DNA of 64,000 bases from Solen grandis. Lineage: Eukaryota > Mollusca > Bivalvia > Adapedonta > Solenidae. The number at the start of each line of letters is the position of its first letter. The first letter of the stretch is position 1. The translations under genes were made by a program, and so were the position numbers. A model generated the notes under the pieces. That model ran no database searches and was not told the DNA's origin. It saw nothing but the letters and a program-made list of their open reading frames with translations. Location: the NCBI GenBank assembly GCA_021229015.1, contig CM037780.1:62553323-62617322 (forward strand), given 5' to 3'. Shown here piece by piece: positions 1-10,339 of this stretch.

Positions 1-231
1 AGAACAGTAGGGATCACACCGAAACTAGAGAAACGATATGATGGACCATATCTTGTAGCAAGACAACAGACTCCCCTCACATTTATTGTACAAATAGATG
101 CTAAGGGAAACACTAGGATGGCTCATCATGATAAGCTGAAAAGGTATGAAGGAGCTAATCTGCCCAAGTGGTTGAGGAAAGCAGCGCAAGCTCGAAATGT
201 TGGCCAGCCAGAAAGTGAAGCGCAGCATTGA
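1..231 (+). CDS. Gypsy-type pol polyprotein, C-terminal end (integrase tail), 5' partial
   Basis: An open frame enters from the left edge in frame 1 and ends at TGA 229-231, giving 76 residues. The segment reads KLEKRYDGPYLVARQQ near residues 8-23, followed by an HHDKLKRYEG motif near residues 44-53. In Ty3/gypsy integrases the C-terminal region has this pattern: a basic stretch, a PxxxGPY-type motif, then H-x-D-x-LK. This part follows the catalytic core and helps bind DNA. Reverse transcriptase and the DDE core would lie left of the window. The next ORF begins 268 nt downstream, and a pyrimidine-rich stretch ending TTTTAAG before its ATG could be a splice acceptor. The call to superfamily level is fairly safe; the clade is not determined. 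Confidence 0.72.
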   Translation, partial: RTVGITPKLEKRYDGPYLVARQQTPLTFIVQIDAKGNTRMAHHDKLKRYEGANLPKWLRKAAQARNVGQPESEAQH

Positions 232-499
232 GATTTACCGAAGCAAGAAATTTCTACTATACTTATTAAAATCATGACATGTAACCTGAAATCAAAATAA
301 ACCATGATGTCTGAAGCTGATATCCTGTTCTTTCCACAGACACACAACCACTCCACCGTGACTCCAGTTTTGACTGTTTCAAAAGTGACTTCTCTTCAAA
401 AATATCCATTGCCAGCTTATTTTGATAATTATATGATTCTGCTTGAAGCCCATACAATTCCAGTTGCTGTATATTCTTTCACTTTATTTTAAGACTACA

Positions 500-1722
500 A
501 TGGAAAAAGCAGGCAAAAGAAAGAAATGTGCATGTCTTCACTGCCGCAACAATGGTGCAGCATATAATGCAGAGAGGTACAGGATCACTAGTCATGTGCA
601 GAAGCATCACATGGCTCTTGACCAAGCGCCGTTTTACTGTTCTCTGTGCATGTTCCTCTGTTCAAGCAGTGATGCCCTGGACAGGCACGTAACGGGATAC
701 CGAAGGCATGTAGTTATGGCAGCCACCTTAGGACCGGATGTCGATAGGAAGAGGTTCTTAATCCAAAATTCCAACCCAAGAGATGTGACTGAGGGCATTG
801 ACATCCTTCCAATTCCTCAAGAAACCAACGGCTGCGGCCCAGCCAAGAGAGTGAGGTTAATGCCAACTGCCAGCCCAAGTCCAGCAATGGCCAAGACCCT
901 TGTGAATGTGCAGGTGACCCCACAAATGCTGGCAGCATTATTAAGCCAGAACCCAAATCCCAGTCAGGCAGAATATGACCCCTCCAACCTAGGGCAGCTT
1001 GGGTCTGACCTAGACCTGCTAGAGTGGCTCTCTCCAAGTGTGGAGCACATGGTGGGTGGTAGTGTGATCCCAACCTACACACCAAGTTCTAAACAGAACA
1101 ACCTTGGAGACGCCCCTCTATATGCAGCCACTAAGCTTTCCCTGCCGATAGCCTCACCAACGGAGCCAACCCCGACGCCGCAACTGACAGTACCACCCGT
1201 TCTAAGCATGCCAGAGGTTGCAGCAGCGCAGGAGCTAAAGAAGCCTGTCCAGGCCAGCAGGCTGAGCACACCTGTCCTACATTTGGCTGAGGGCTCTCGA
1301 CCCCTGCACCCTCTGTTGAAGACATTACTAGCCAGCTTTTGGGCGATCCATGCATGGTGGAACCCTTGACCCCACCACAGAGGTGCAATGAAGCTGGTAC
1401 CCAGACCATCGAACCTCCGCAGAGAAGTGAACAGCCATTTGAGCTGTTGGTGGACAGACTGTCCTCTGCAGTGGGTAATGCTACCCATATGGTAGAAAGT
1501 AATGCCAGAGCCATACGCAGTCTCAACAAGTCCGTGGAGCTGATGGAAACTTATATGGAGAGGGTGGCCCGTTCTTTGGAAAAAGTCTTAGATGAACAAA
1601 GACGAGCAAACCGAGGAACACAAGCAACAACTGCTGCAGCTCCGCCTCCTGAAAAAAGATCAAGGGCCGTGGAAAAGGAGAACAGGACTTTAAAATCTGT
1701 TGTTCATCACAGGCATACTTGA
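500..1722 (+). pseudogene. Third retrotransposon ORF: two zinc-binding motifs plus C-terminal helix, frameshifted
   Basis: The reading frame starts at ATG 500 in a good context (ACTACAATGG). It runs in frame 2 to a stop at 1367-1369. Frame 1 is open from 1291 to the stop at 1720-1722, and its sequence continues the protein better (GLSTPAPSVEDITSQL onward), so one ORF of about 406 residues was probably split by a single frameshift near 1291-1310. The N-terminus has a CACLHC...HVQKHH motif and then FYCSLC...H-x6-H, two C2H2-like zinc-binding units. The middle is rich in Pro, Ser and Thr. The C-terminus (LVDRLSSAVG to KVLDEQRRANR) is a charged amphipathic helix that could form a coiled coil. No signal peptide or membrane segment is seen, so this is not an envelope protein. 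Its function is unknown; nucleic-acid binding is an inference from the fingers. Confidence 0.55.
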
Positions 1723-1895
1723 GTATTTTTTTTACATAATGTAATGGAAGCTAAGTTGAAAGTTAATGAAACATATGTATCAGATAAATTGTTTATGTTA
1801 AAATTTGTTATCATAGATAAATATTGATCTCATATATTAGTGTGAAATCTATCGTTGTTATTGAAGATTTTCGATTTAATGTGAATCAAGTGTAA

Positions 1896-2913
1896 TTATA
1901 CCCCCCCGCAACGAAGTTAGGGGGGGGTATACTGGAATCAGGTTGTCCGTCCGTCCGTCCGTCCGTCTGTCCGTCCGTCTGTCCGTCCGTCTGTCCGTCC
2001 GTCCGTCTGTAGACACAAAATTCTGCGGACTACTCCTCCTAAACTTCTGGAAGGATTTTGATGAAACTTGCTGGCAATGATCCTTAGACATTGTATTAGC
2101 GCGTTATCTATATAGCATTGAGTTACCTCCCCTATTTACCAAGTTATGCCCCTTTGATGATTTTTGCATTACAAACTTCTGCGGACTACTCCGCCTAAAC
2201 TACTGGAAGGATTTTAATGATACTTGCTGTCAATGATCCTTAGACATTGTAGCAGCGCGTTATCTATATACATTGGTTACCTCCCCTATTACCAATTATG
2301 CCCCTTTGATGATTTTTGCATTACAAACTTCTCCGGACTACTCCTTCTAAACTATGGAAGGATTTTGATGAAATTACGTCATCTATATAGCATTGAGTTA
2401 CCTCCCCTATTTACCAAGTTATGCCCCTTTGATGATTTTTGCATTACAAACTTCTGCGGACTACTCCTTCTAAACTACTGGAAGGATTTTGATGAAACTT
2501 AAGCTGGGCCTTCAACCCCAATGACAGAAAACAGGAATGTCTCATCATTTTTCCAGTAAATGATCTGGCTCTTATTCCACCAACAATACTTATAATGCTA
2601 AGTAATACTTAAATAAAGATAGAACATATTCTTTTTTTGTTCTTAATTTTCTAAAAAAAAAAATTACGTTACTATTAAGTTGCCCATAGGCGACAGTTTT
2701 TTTTGCCTAAACAATTGATGGATTTCAGTGAATCTTACTGTTATTGATCCATAGACATACATATACCCATATGTATGTAAAACATAGGATAACTAGATTT
2801 CTAGGTAGTTGGCACATATGTCCTCTGTATATTAAGATGGAGTGTTGCATACAAGAATTCTGATTTCATGCTCCAAAGCCATGTTTGACAAAAACACTTG
2901 CGGGGGGGTATTA
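1896..2913 (+). mobile_element. Non-autonomous repeat with ATACCCCCCCGCAA termini and GTCCGTCC head
   Basis: The left end reads ATACCCCCCCGCAACGAAG and the right end TTGCGGGGGGGTAT (2898-2911), an inverted pair of about 14 bp. After the left end comes a (GTCC/GTCT)n stretch (1944-2008), then three to four imperfect copies of a 120-156 bp unit containing CTGCGGACTACTCC and CCCCTTTGATGATTTTTGC. The block sits between the third ORF and the LTR of the retrotransposon, so it inserted later. A second fragment with the same head, in reverse orientation, is at 13560-13750. It has no coding capacity. The TIRs suggest a DNA transposon derivative; the superfamily is unknown. Confidence 0.55.
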
Positions 2914-3049
2914 GTAAGCCCTTAGGCGACAGTTCTAGTTCTTCATAGAAATGGTTAATTTCTCAGCTAAGGATGTTTGTAGTAGTCTAAGAAAACACTA
3001 TATTTGAATTGTTTTACATTAAGGTTATGGCAACAGGAATTTAGCCATA

Positions 3050-3062
3050 GAAAACTGGGGGG
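3050..3062 (+). promoter_or_regulatory. Candidate polypurine tract of the gypsy-like element
   Basis: The run GAAAACTGGGGGG lies immediately before the TAATGTTC that would start the 3' LTR. Retrotransposons use such a tract to prime plus-strand DNA synthesis. The match is by composition and position only. Confidence 0.45.
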
Positions 3063-3758
3063 TAATGTTCTGATCAGGGTTTTTCAAAATTTGTCTTACT
3101 ATGTGCTTTTTGCTAGCCACTTCATAGTTTCATTAAATGATGATTTTACTGGCACTAAGACATGATTTAGATCATTGTTCTGATTAAAAACACGGAAAAA
3201 CAAATCCTCATTTAGTATTCTTGCCAGTGTTTAGCTCTATTTGTTCTTTTGTGTTCCTATGTTTTCTATGTCAGAACTCCATATGAATATCCAAAGTTTC
3301 CATAAATTATATTTTCATTAATTATTTCCAAATACATCTTTTTGTATAGGCACAGGTCCTACTTTTCCTGTTAAAGTTCATGATTCTTCATAGTTCTGCC
3401 AAATTTGTTATCCTAAATCCTCCTTATTGTTGTGTTAACTTTAGCAAAGATTTAATATCTACATTGATGTGTATTGACATTGGCAGCCATCTTGATCTTT
3501 AGTGTGGGTTCTATTGGCGACTCCAGGGATGCTGAAGTAATCTATTTTAGATTGATATATTCCACAATGTTCAACGTAAATGGAAAAAGACCTTTAGAGG
3601 TATTTATTTATGTTATTTTGTGTAAAATGCAATAACTTTAGGCAGTAAAATAATTATTTGTTTAAATAACTTCCCACATGTTTTGTGGGAAAGCCCCACA
3701 ATTTTGGTGGAATAGTTCCACAAGTTTTACTGTGGAACCCACGGGTTTAAGTCTGGGA

Positions 3759-3828
3759 TTCCACAGATTTTTCTGTGGGCCACAGTTCCACAACTGTGGA
3801 ACTGTGGTCCACAGAAAAATCTGTGGAA
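3759..3828. repeat. 33-bp-arm hairpin in the LTR U3 region
   Basis: The left arm 3759-3791 and right arm 3796-3828 are reverse complements with one mismatch, around a 4-nt AACT loop. The arms contain repeated CCACAG/CTGTGG words. Smaller stems of the same words lie just upstream (CCCACA..TGTGGG at 3673-3689; TTCCACA..TGTGGAA at 3716-3737). Confidence 0.85.
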
Positions 3829-3839
3829 GTCTGCTAGGG

Positions 3840-3847
3840 TATATAAA
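3840..3847 (+). promoter_or_regulatory. TATA box of the candidate LTR promoter
   Basis: TATATAAA follows the palindromic block by about a dozen bases. If the LTR assignment is right, transcription would start about 25-30 nt downstream, near 3870. This is inference from motif and position. Confidence 0.35.
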
Positions 3848-4422
3848 CCCAGGCTCCCTTCATTCCGGGACTCCAAATTTCTAGAAATTGTAAGGTGTTA
3901 GGGTTTTTGGCTGTTCCTAATTTTCATTCTTTCTTTCTATCTTTATATTTAATTGCATAATAGGAGACATACTTAGGGGTTATCCATTTATTATAGAGAA
4001 CATTAAGCTTTATTCTAGGATTTGTGAATTGTTAGAATAAGTTGACTTTGCTTAAATATAAGTACATCTGTTGTTTACTTTAAGCTTTGAGGTAGTACTA
4101 GCCTGTGAATTAGAGTGGATATAGTTTTAAGATACTAGTTCATTAAATTTTAATCCATTTAATTTATACTGTCTCACTTAATTTGTTGATCCCTAATTTT
4201 GGTATTAGTCATTTACTGGAGTCCAACACATACACAGCCAGCCACACACTCACACAAACAACATTAGTAGCTTGTGAGAGTCCAAGAGAACTGCGCAAGT
4301 GATGTTAAAGGTGGCAGCTCAAGAGACGCGTGACATTTAAGGTAGCTCTAGAGGAGCGTGACGTCTAAGGTAGCATCTCAAGAGGAGCGTAACAATATCC
4401 TGGCCTTTCCTACCCATCGCTA

Positions 4423-5000
4423 GAGTTTGCCCGCTATTTCTATCCAATCAGTGAGCCCGAAATTTCAAATTCCTGGTCGATTTAGTATAGGTTAGTGATT
4501 TTTAGTAAGCATTAATGAGGTTATTACCGGTCATCTCTTTAAAGGCACTTATGTTATTTCAATATCTACACATGCTAACATAGAATATGCAATATATAAC
4601 TAATTACTAAACAAAACAATTAAGTAGATATCCGATTAAATATATTAGAAGTGAAGAAAAAAACAACAATACAAGGGTTACTAAAACGAAAAAGATAATA
4701 ATATATCCAAAACACAACATGACATATATAGGTGCATATATATTAACCTTTCTAAACTGTAGCTTTTAATCATATTTTAATCACCACTTTTTTGCCGAAG
4801 AGATCAAAGTCGGGGTCCGGATCAATGCTCATTTTTTCAGCCTTTACACAGCTATACACAGCTAGAGCGAAGCATTGGCCATTGACCGCGCCAGACCGAT
4901 TTAATTTCATTAATGCTTACTAAAAACACTAACCTATACAAATCGATCAGGAATTTGAAATGTCTGGCTCACTGATTGGATAGAAATAGCGGACAAACTC
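4423..5000. mobile_element. MITE with about 93-bp terminal inverted repeats
   Basis: The left arm 4423-4517 (starting GAGTTTGCCCGCTATTTC) and right arm 4908-5000 are reverse complements with only about six differences. The roughly 390-bp centre is AT-rich and has no ORF. A convincing target-site duplication is not visible, and a (AT)n tract starts immediately after the right end. Confidence 0.82.
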
Positions 5001-5091
5001 ATATATATATATATATATAAAATAGTGAGAAAGATGGGCGGAGCTTGTTCTGAAACACACTATTCAGTAAAACCACGGATGTCTCGGTGTA

Positions 5092-5190
5092 CGTGGGGTG
5101 TTTCAGAAGTTCATGGACTTTTTCTATAGACTGAATAAATATTGATACACGGTAGTAGATGAATCCATGAACTTCTGAAAAAATCCCTTG
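5092..5190. mobile_element. 99-bp mariner-type MITE
   Basis: TA dinucleotides at 5090-5091 and 5191-5192 flank a 99-bp unit. Its ends carry mariner-like TIRs: GTGTTTCAGAAGTTCATGGA on the left and the reverse complement on the right, with a perfect 17-bp core (5101-5117 and 5164-5180). Only 46 bp lie between the cores. It is a terminal-repeats-only derivative. Confidence 0.7.
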
Positions 5191-5192
5191 TA

Positions 5193-5650
5193 TAATAATT
5201 TTATGCTGTCATTCTTCTGAGCTAAATATAGAACGACACAGTCACAATTTGCATTTTTTCTGATAGAATCTTTCCTGTAAATCAGGCATTTCCCAAGGTC
5301 TTTCAGTGATGAAATTAAAACTGAATTATATATATTGTAAGTGCATTCGGATTTAGGTCTAACATCTATAAGATACTGGGACTTTAAGGGACACACCAAA
5401 ATTTTAATATTCCTTTGTGTTAGACAATATACAAACTTGTATATTTGCCAACTTTTGAAGTTACAAAAACTCACATTCTAGGTTGTTGTTGTTGTTTTTT
5501 TTCTTTCTTTCTTAATCTTTGAAAAAATGCAGTTTTAATTTTAAAAATGTAAACATGTTATGTTTTTATATTTTCTAAGCCGAGCAGGATAAACTTATCT
5601 TCATTCAACACTTCCCTAGTATTCTATTTATCCTATTATTTCATATTATG
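5193..5650. other. No feature recognised
   Basis: AT-rich DNA. The one moderately long open frame here, on the - strand, has no recognisable motif and biased AT-driven composition. Confidence 0.4.
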
Positions 5651-5895
5651 ACTTGACTTGAATATTTGAGTTTACCGTCGCTTCGACAGTATTTCAGACA
5701 TATAGCGACGTCCAGCTAAGAGGAAGACCCCGAATGCACGGAGGCATCCGGGGTCAACCACTGACCTACCGCAAGCTAGCTTGAAGGCTTCCTTACATGA
5801 AAATCCTAATGACCCTGTTGGGATTCGAACCCACGCGGTGAGGGGCTGAGTGAGTGTTAAAGTCAGCGACTTTACCGTCTCGGCCACGGAGGGCG
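5651..5895 (-). mobile_element. SINE family A, tRNA-headed, full copy
   Basis: Read on the - strand it starts with a tRNA-like head: CGTGGCCGAGACGG as A box and GGTTCGAATCCCAAC as B box. It ends in the tail GCGACGGTAAACTCAAATATTC. Related copies lie at 21335-21566, 30381-30572 and 34618-34746. The Pol III boxes identify it as a SINE. A functional tRNA gene is excluded because no complete cloverleaf closes. Confidence 0.78.
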
Positions 5896-7200
5896 AAGCA
5901 ATTTCAAAGCAATACACAAGAGAATGAAAAGAAAGAATGTAACATATCACTTGACCTTCAACGCCGTGACGTCATACATGTAGTAAACAGGAAAGTAGTC
6001 ACGGATGACGTCAGAATATATGAATATATAAACAATCACGAATGAGTATAAAGCTAAGTTTATTCGATAGGAAGTTTATACCACAATGTAAGTCTGGTGA
6101 TAGGATAAACTGTATTCAACAAATTTTGATAAAATATGTTGAAAATATTACATTGATAAAAACACCCTTTGAAACGCATTGTCTTGTAACTAAAACTTTC
6201 TATTGAGAATTAAGTAAAAATTACATAATAAAATATAAACATTTCGCTTAAGCAATTGAACATAACAGATAGTTTTCTTTGATTTCCATTTACCAAAGTA
6301 CCTTTTACTAATTACAGTTTTGTCATGTTGTAAAATGCAATGTATTCTATCAGGAGATATTTTCTTTATCTTTTCAGATGAAATCCACTGACGTGAAAAA
6401 ATTCTTAAATGCAAAACATAGTTATGTTTGCTTTTTTAACTTAAACTGCATTTTTATTTAGCATTTGCATAAGAACACTGGGGTAGCTTCCTACAGGCAC
6501 ACATTTTTTTTTCAAAGATTATAAATAAAAACAGCCCGGACAGGCGAAATAGTGGTCGAACAATTAGTAAGAATCTGTGCTATGGAATCAAAATGTTTTC
6601 GAATTATTATAAACAATATTATGTTTATATGTAACGTAAAATTATGTTTTTCAATAACGAGTGAGTTGGGAAAACGTGTTTTTGTTTGAACATCTTAACA
6701 GTTATCTGAATTTAAAATTATTGAAAATACTGAAAATTGGTCTTCCAATTCAGTACACTGGCAAAACCACAAACTATATTATCTCAAAAATGAAATGAAA
6801 TTTACTGCAGACGTAATTCACTCGCACGCAATATTCATACATGTATAAATTATTACCAATACTATGACAGTTATCTCTTAAGAGTGTCGCTGTAAAGTAC
6901 ATGAATTATATATATTATGGCTACACCATTCCTACCAAAGACACATCTTAGTATTACTTAGGTAATAATGAATCTACTTAACGGTAATTTGATTTTAAGA
7001 AGCAAAATGCATAAATTTACATTTCTCCTCTAGGTGTTTAGGGGTACATATTTTATAAACGGCAGACCTAAAACAAGTTCATAATTTTGCTTGAAACTTG
7101 TATATTGCCTTTCAGACTTCCGGCTTTTCTAAAGCAAACGCACTCAGGCACGAAACTAAATGTTCTATGTTGTAATATTTATGCATCGATATGACGATGC
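5896..7200. other. No feature recognised
   Basis: AT-rich unique-looking sequence with only short random open frames on both strands. I see no splice-flanked conserved segment. Confidence 0.4.
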
Positions 7201-7203
7201 TTA

Positions 7204-8736
7204 AAGCCGCCTCACACTTAAGCGAATATAAGGGGACGAAGAGGAACGAATGGGGAAAATGGACAAAATGCGCGCGAATTCAACGAGTTCAAATAAAATT
7301 GCCTTCAAATCATCCGATTATAAACTATTGTCAAATATGATCAACGAACGGTAAGCGAAGGATAAATATGACTTACGAAGGGTCACGATTTTTCGGTTCA
7401 CTTCTTTGTGGAAATTGTAGCCGAAGACGAGCGAAGGATTGATATGGCCCGATAAAACGAACGTAAAATGAGCGATGGTTTGCTATGGTGTGCGATTGGC
7501 AACGAAGGCGAACGAAAAGATCGGGCGTTCTCGGACGTGTGTCTGTGCTCCTCGGGGTATAAAAAGGCGACCAGTTCCGTCTAAATTTCAGTACTGCCAG
7601 AGAAATAAGAAGATGCCTATAAGAGACAAAGGAAGGGGGAAAGGCAGAGGGAAGAGTGTTTTCAGGCACCCTCCACCCATACTGCATGTCAGAGTACATT
7701 GTGCCAGACACAAGTTAGCGGAGAGTAAATGCCAACTTGAGACCTCCTTCCAGCGGCTCCCTGAACCAGGTGTGCTGCTTCCAGATTCTTCCTCGGACCC
7801 TTCCCAGGATTTCATCGTAGAGTTCAGGGGGCATGCAGAAGATTTTTGGAAAGTCGAAGGATCTTCTCTTCGGAGCTCAACCAACAGCTGGTCATAAATG
7901 CCAAAGGCACTTCTTCTGGCAGGGTGCAGCAAGGTCCTTCTCCAGATACGACGCCGTCTGAAGCCTCGTCACCGTCTGAAGCGGCCTCTGATGAATTGGT
8001 GCAGGTTCAGCTGCTGAAGTACAACTTCATTATGAGCCATTGCCAATAAATACTGGACTCTGAGGCGGGCTGTATCTTCCATCTTAAAATAAAACTGTAA
8101 AATTTTGAGGAGCTTTGATGCCAACAAGTTGAAATTTTGGCCAGGACTGAAGCAAATGATAGAGATGGACCTTATATGATGCGTGACAGGTCTGAGAGGC
8201 TCAGAATTCACCAAATAGTTCGTCTTGCAACTCGCTCGTGTTCGTATCAATTCGCAATCCATAGTTTGTTATAGTTTCTCTTACGTCTTGCGTTCGTGTC
8301 AGCATCGCTATTCAAATTTAGTAAACGTTAGTCTTAGTTGCCCTTCCCATACGATGGCAAGCGAATATACGTTTTCGTTTCTATACGCATGTTTTACTCA
8401 GTGAATATCAATTCAATCAGAGTGCGATGAGGGACGATGCGTGACAATAACATACGAACGATAAACGAACGATAAACGAATTCTTACCGAAGACTAAATA
8501 AGAGATGCGAATTCAATCAGATAATAGACTATTTTTCAATTCGTCGGGAAATTTTAAACATGTTCAAAATTTCAGCACGAATTTGAATAATCGCAACTGT
8601 TAGTTCAGAAGGTGTACGAAACCAAAAACGAAGGATAACTATAATTTACTATCAATTACCATGATGATTGAAAACGATTTTTAGTCGGCCATCACAAGGC
8701 TTATTTCAGGCAATTCGTTTAAGTGTGAGGCGGCTT
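7204..8736 (-). mobile_element. PIF/Harbinger DNA transposon, internally decayed
   Basis: The element is bounded by TIRs AAGCCGCCTCACACTTAA on the left and its near-perfect reverse complement on the right. TTA is duplicated at 7201-7203 and 8737-8739, the target duplication typical of PIF/Harbinger. It is 1533 bp long. It carries the N-terminal part of a Harbinger nuclease on the - strand, with several lesions. The catalytic DDE part is absent, so the element was internally deleted and would depend on enzymes supplied in trans. Confidence 0.88.
7640..8082 (-). pseudogene. HARBI1-like transposase, N-terminal relic
   Basis: On the - strand an ATG at 8082 starts MEDTARLRVQYLLAMAHNEV. After a frameshift, the next segment reads YDQLLVELRREDPSTFQ. 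After a second frameshift it reads MPPELYDEILGRVRGRI, then PLEGGLKLAFTLR, an in-frame stop and MYSDMQYGWRVPENT. This is the usual N-terminal arrangement of Harbinger nucleases: a helical region before the core (x-EDPxxFxNFLRM, LxxIL, PGLKLAITLR, SxxxxFRVxxNT). The DDE core is missing. At least three lesions make it non-coding. Family assignment is good because several motifs occur in the right order; functionality is ruled out. Confidence 0.72.
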
Positions 8737-8854
8737 TTAATAGCGTTGATTATGTGTTTTCTGTTGATAAGTTTATATTATAGGGAGTACGTCAACAGGA
8801 TGTCCATAAAGGGACATAGGTTTCATTGTTTGATTAATACATAGAGGAAATGTG

Positions 8855-8956
8855 TTTGTTTTGAGTGAAAATGGAAAATATCTCACCGAGAAGTGATTCA
8901 ATATAATATATTCAAGAGTGCGAGATGTGATGTATTCCATATTCACTCAAAACAAA
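8855..8956. repeat. Inverted repeat (foldback), about 100 bp
   Basis: TTTGTTTTGAGTGAA at 8855-8869 is the reverse complement of 8942-8956, and the inner flanks also pair partly (TATCTCAC against GCGAGATG). It may be a small MITE relic. No target duplication was found. Confidence 0.5.
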
Positions 8957-9545
8957 TTTTGTTTTTATTTTATGTTTACTGCTGCTACATATGTAATAAG
9001 GTAGTCCCGGCAGCTCTATATCACCCACATAGTGAGATATAGATATAATCTTACTGATAAAACACAGTATTTCAACAGAAAGCATTAAATAAAAACTCTA
9101 ATGTCAGTCCCACGTGTAATTCAAACACACACACGTAACAATAATTATTACAAATTCATGATATTAGGTGCTTACATACGACAGATCTAGATGCACGTTG
9201 GTTCTCAGAACGTTATGAGTGAGAGTCATGAGTGTAAAGGCTACTTATGAGTATTTAATAATTATTTGAAATTCTACATAAAATGGGTATATTCCCATTA
9301 AAAAGAAAGCCTCAAAACCAATTAGATTGTTCCCACGGCCATGCATACAACGTTTAAGAAAATGAAAACAGGAAAACAGTGAAATAAGGAAATAACGGTA
9401 AACAAACTCGGTATCTTCAATGCGCAACATTTCGGACTTCATCCGAACAGTACATGCGCCGAATGAACCACATAGGAGAGAACAACATCACAGCATACTA
9501 CCTGTACATGTCAGCATATTAATGAACAGGATGAAATACTAATCA
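8957..9545. other. No feature recognised
   Basis: AT-rich sequence with a short (CA)n tract near 9125. No coding or repeat structure was identified. Confidence 0.35.
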
Positions 9546-9554
9546 ACCGATTAC

Positions 9555-9808
9555 AATGTCAAGTTGAGATAACAGAAGTACAAATGCACCTCACAGTAAG
9601 ACAAATGGACATCACAGAAGTACAACTGCACCGCACAGCAAGTCAAGTGAACATCATAGAGAGAAAAATGCACCACACAGCAAATAAAGTGGACATAACA
9701 GAATGACAACTGCATCATACAGCAAGTCAAGTGGACATCACAGAAGGACAACTGCGCTACACATTAAGTCAAGTGGACATCACAGAAGGACAACTGCACC
9801 TTCTAAAT
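9555..9808. repeat. Degenerate 42-bp (2 x 21) tandem repeat
   Basis: About six imperfect copies of a 42-bp unit built from two 21-bp halves: one contains GGACATCACAGAAG, the other CACAGCAAGTCAAG. Because 21 is a multiple of three, the frame stays in register. The + strand reads heptads of the form QVDITEG/QLHHTAS with one stop at about 9704. The - strand is open for 66 codons with a CxVHLxx heptad. Confidence 0.8.
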
Positions 9809-9814
9809 GGCAAA

Positions 9815-10033
9815 TCAACCCCACCTGATGATTAATGACTTAACAAACACGCATGATGTCTTTATAACCTCACACAATGACATTAAAACTCCATATGATA
9901 ATATTACAACCTTACATGATGATATTACAATCACACATGATGATATAACAACCCAACAAGATGACATTATAGCCTGACATGATGATTTAACAACCCAACA
10001 AGATGACATAACAACCCCACATGATGATAACAC
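9815..10033. repeat. Degenerate 21-bp tandem repeat
   Basis: About ten copies of a 21-bp unit, roughly ACATGATGATATAACAACCC. On the + strand it reads HDDITTQ-like heptads with one stop, and on the - strand SSCWVVI-like heptads for 72 codons. It directly follows the 42-bp array and shares its 21-bp phase. Confidence 0.8.
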
Positions 10034-10339
10034 GATCCCTCAAAATGTTATATATCAATACCTGACATAAGACAGCTGTGGCGTTCCAATAACTTCCACT
10101 AATATACTGAGCTTAAATATCGGGAGAGTTTTCAGACACCCTGCCACGGCGTCGAAGTGACGAATACTTTTTGCACGTTAATGTAGGTTTCATTATTTTC
10201 AGATGGGTTTTTTTACCACATGAAAGAATGGTGGCTTTCGACTGGTAAGTTTCCGTTAGCATGTTTAAGCTCCGCCCACAATGCGCAAAGAGTCGGTTGT
10301 GCTCAACGAAAACGGGGCAGTCGAACGGAAAAGTGCTTC

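Larger units (their letters stand above)
1..4395 (+). mobile_element. 3' part of a Ty3/gypsy-like LTR retrotransposon
   Basis: The left edge of the window enters the element inside pol. The order seen is the integrase C-terminal end (1-231), a third ORF in the env position (500-1722, frameshifted), an inserted GTCCGTCC-type repeat (about 1896-2913), a polypurine tract (3050-3062) and a candidate 3' LTR starting TGTTC at 3066. The right boundary is inferred from the first ..AACA after the U3/R/U5-like block, near 4395, and is uncertain because the 5' LTR lies outside the window. The element is not functional as seen: its third ORF is broken and a foreign repeat sits between that ORF and the LTR. 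Confidence 0.55.
3066..4395 (+). repeat. Candidate 3' LTR (about 1.3 kb)
   Basis: The block starts TGTTC right after the polypurine tract and ends ..GCGTAACA, giving TG...CA-type ends. It contains a palindrome-rich segment (3670-3830), a TATATAAA box at 3840-3847, and three imperfect copies of a roughly 36-nt unit (GAGGAGCGTGAC) at 4300-4395. The layout fits U3 with a promoter followed by R/U5. The 5' LTR is not in the window, so the ends could not be checked by comparison. Confidence 0.4.

Noticed and set aside
714..1529. Long - strand open frames opposite the third retrotransposon ORF
   Set aside because: They lie antisense to a better-supported protein and have no recognisable motif.
1876..2091. 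Arg/Thr/Asp repeat open frame on the - strand
   Set aside because: It is the translation of the GTCC/GTCT tandem tract of a dispersed repeat.
3678..3884. 68-codon open frame in the LTR
   Set aside because: It is made of the hairpin repeats and ends in the promoter region.
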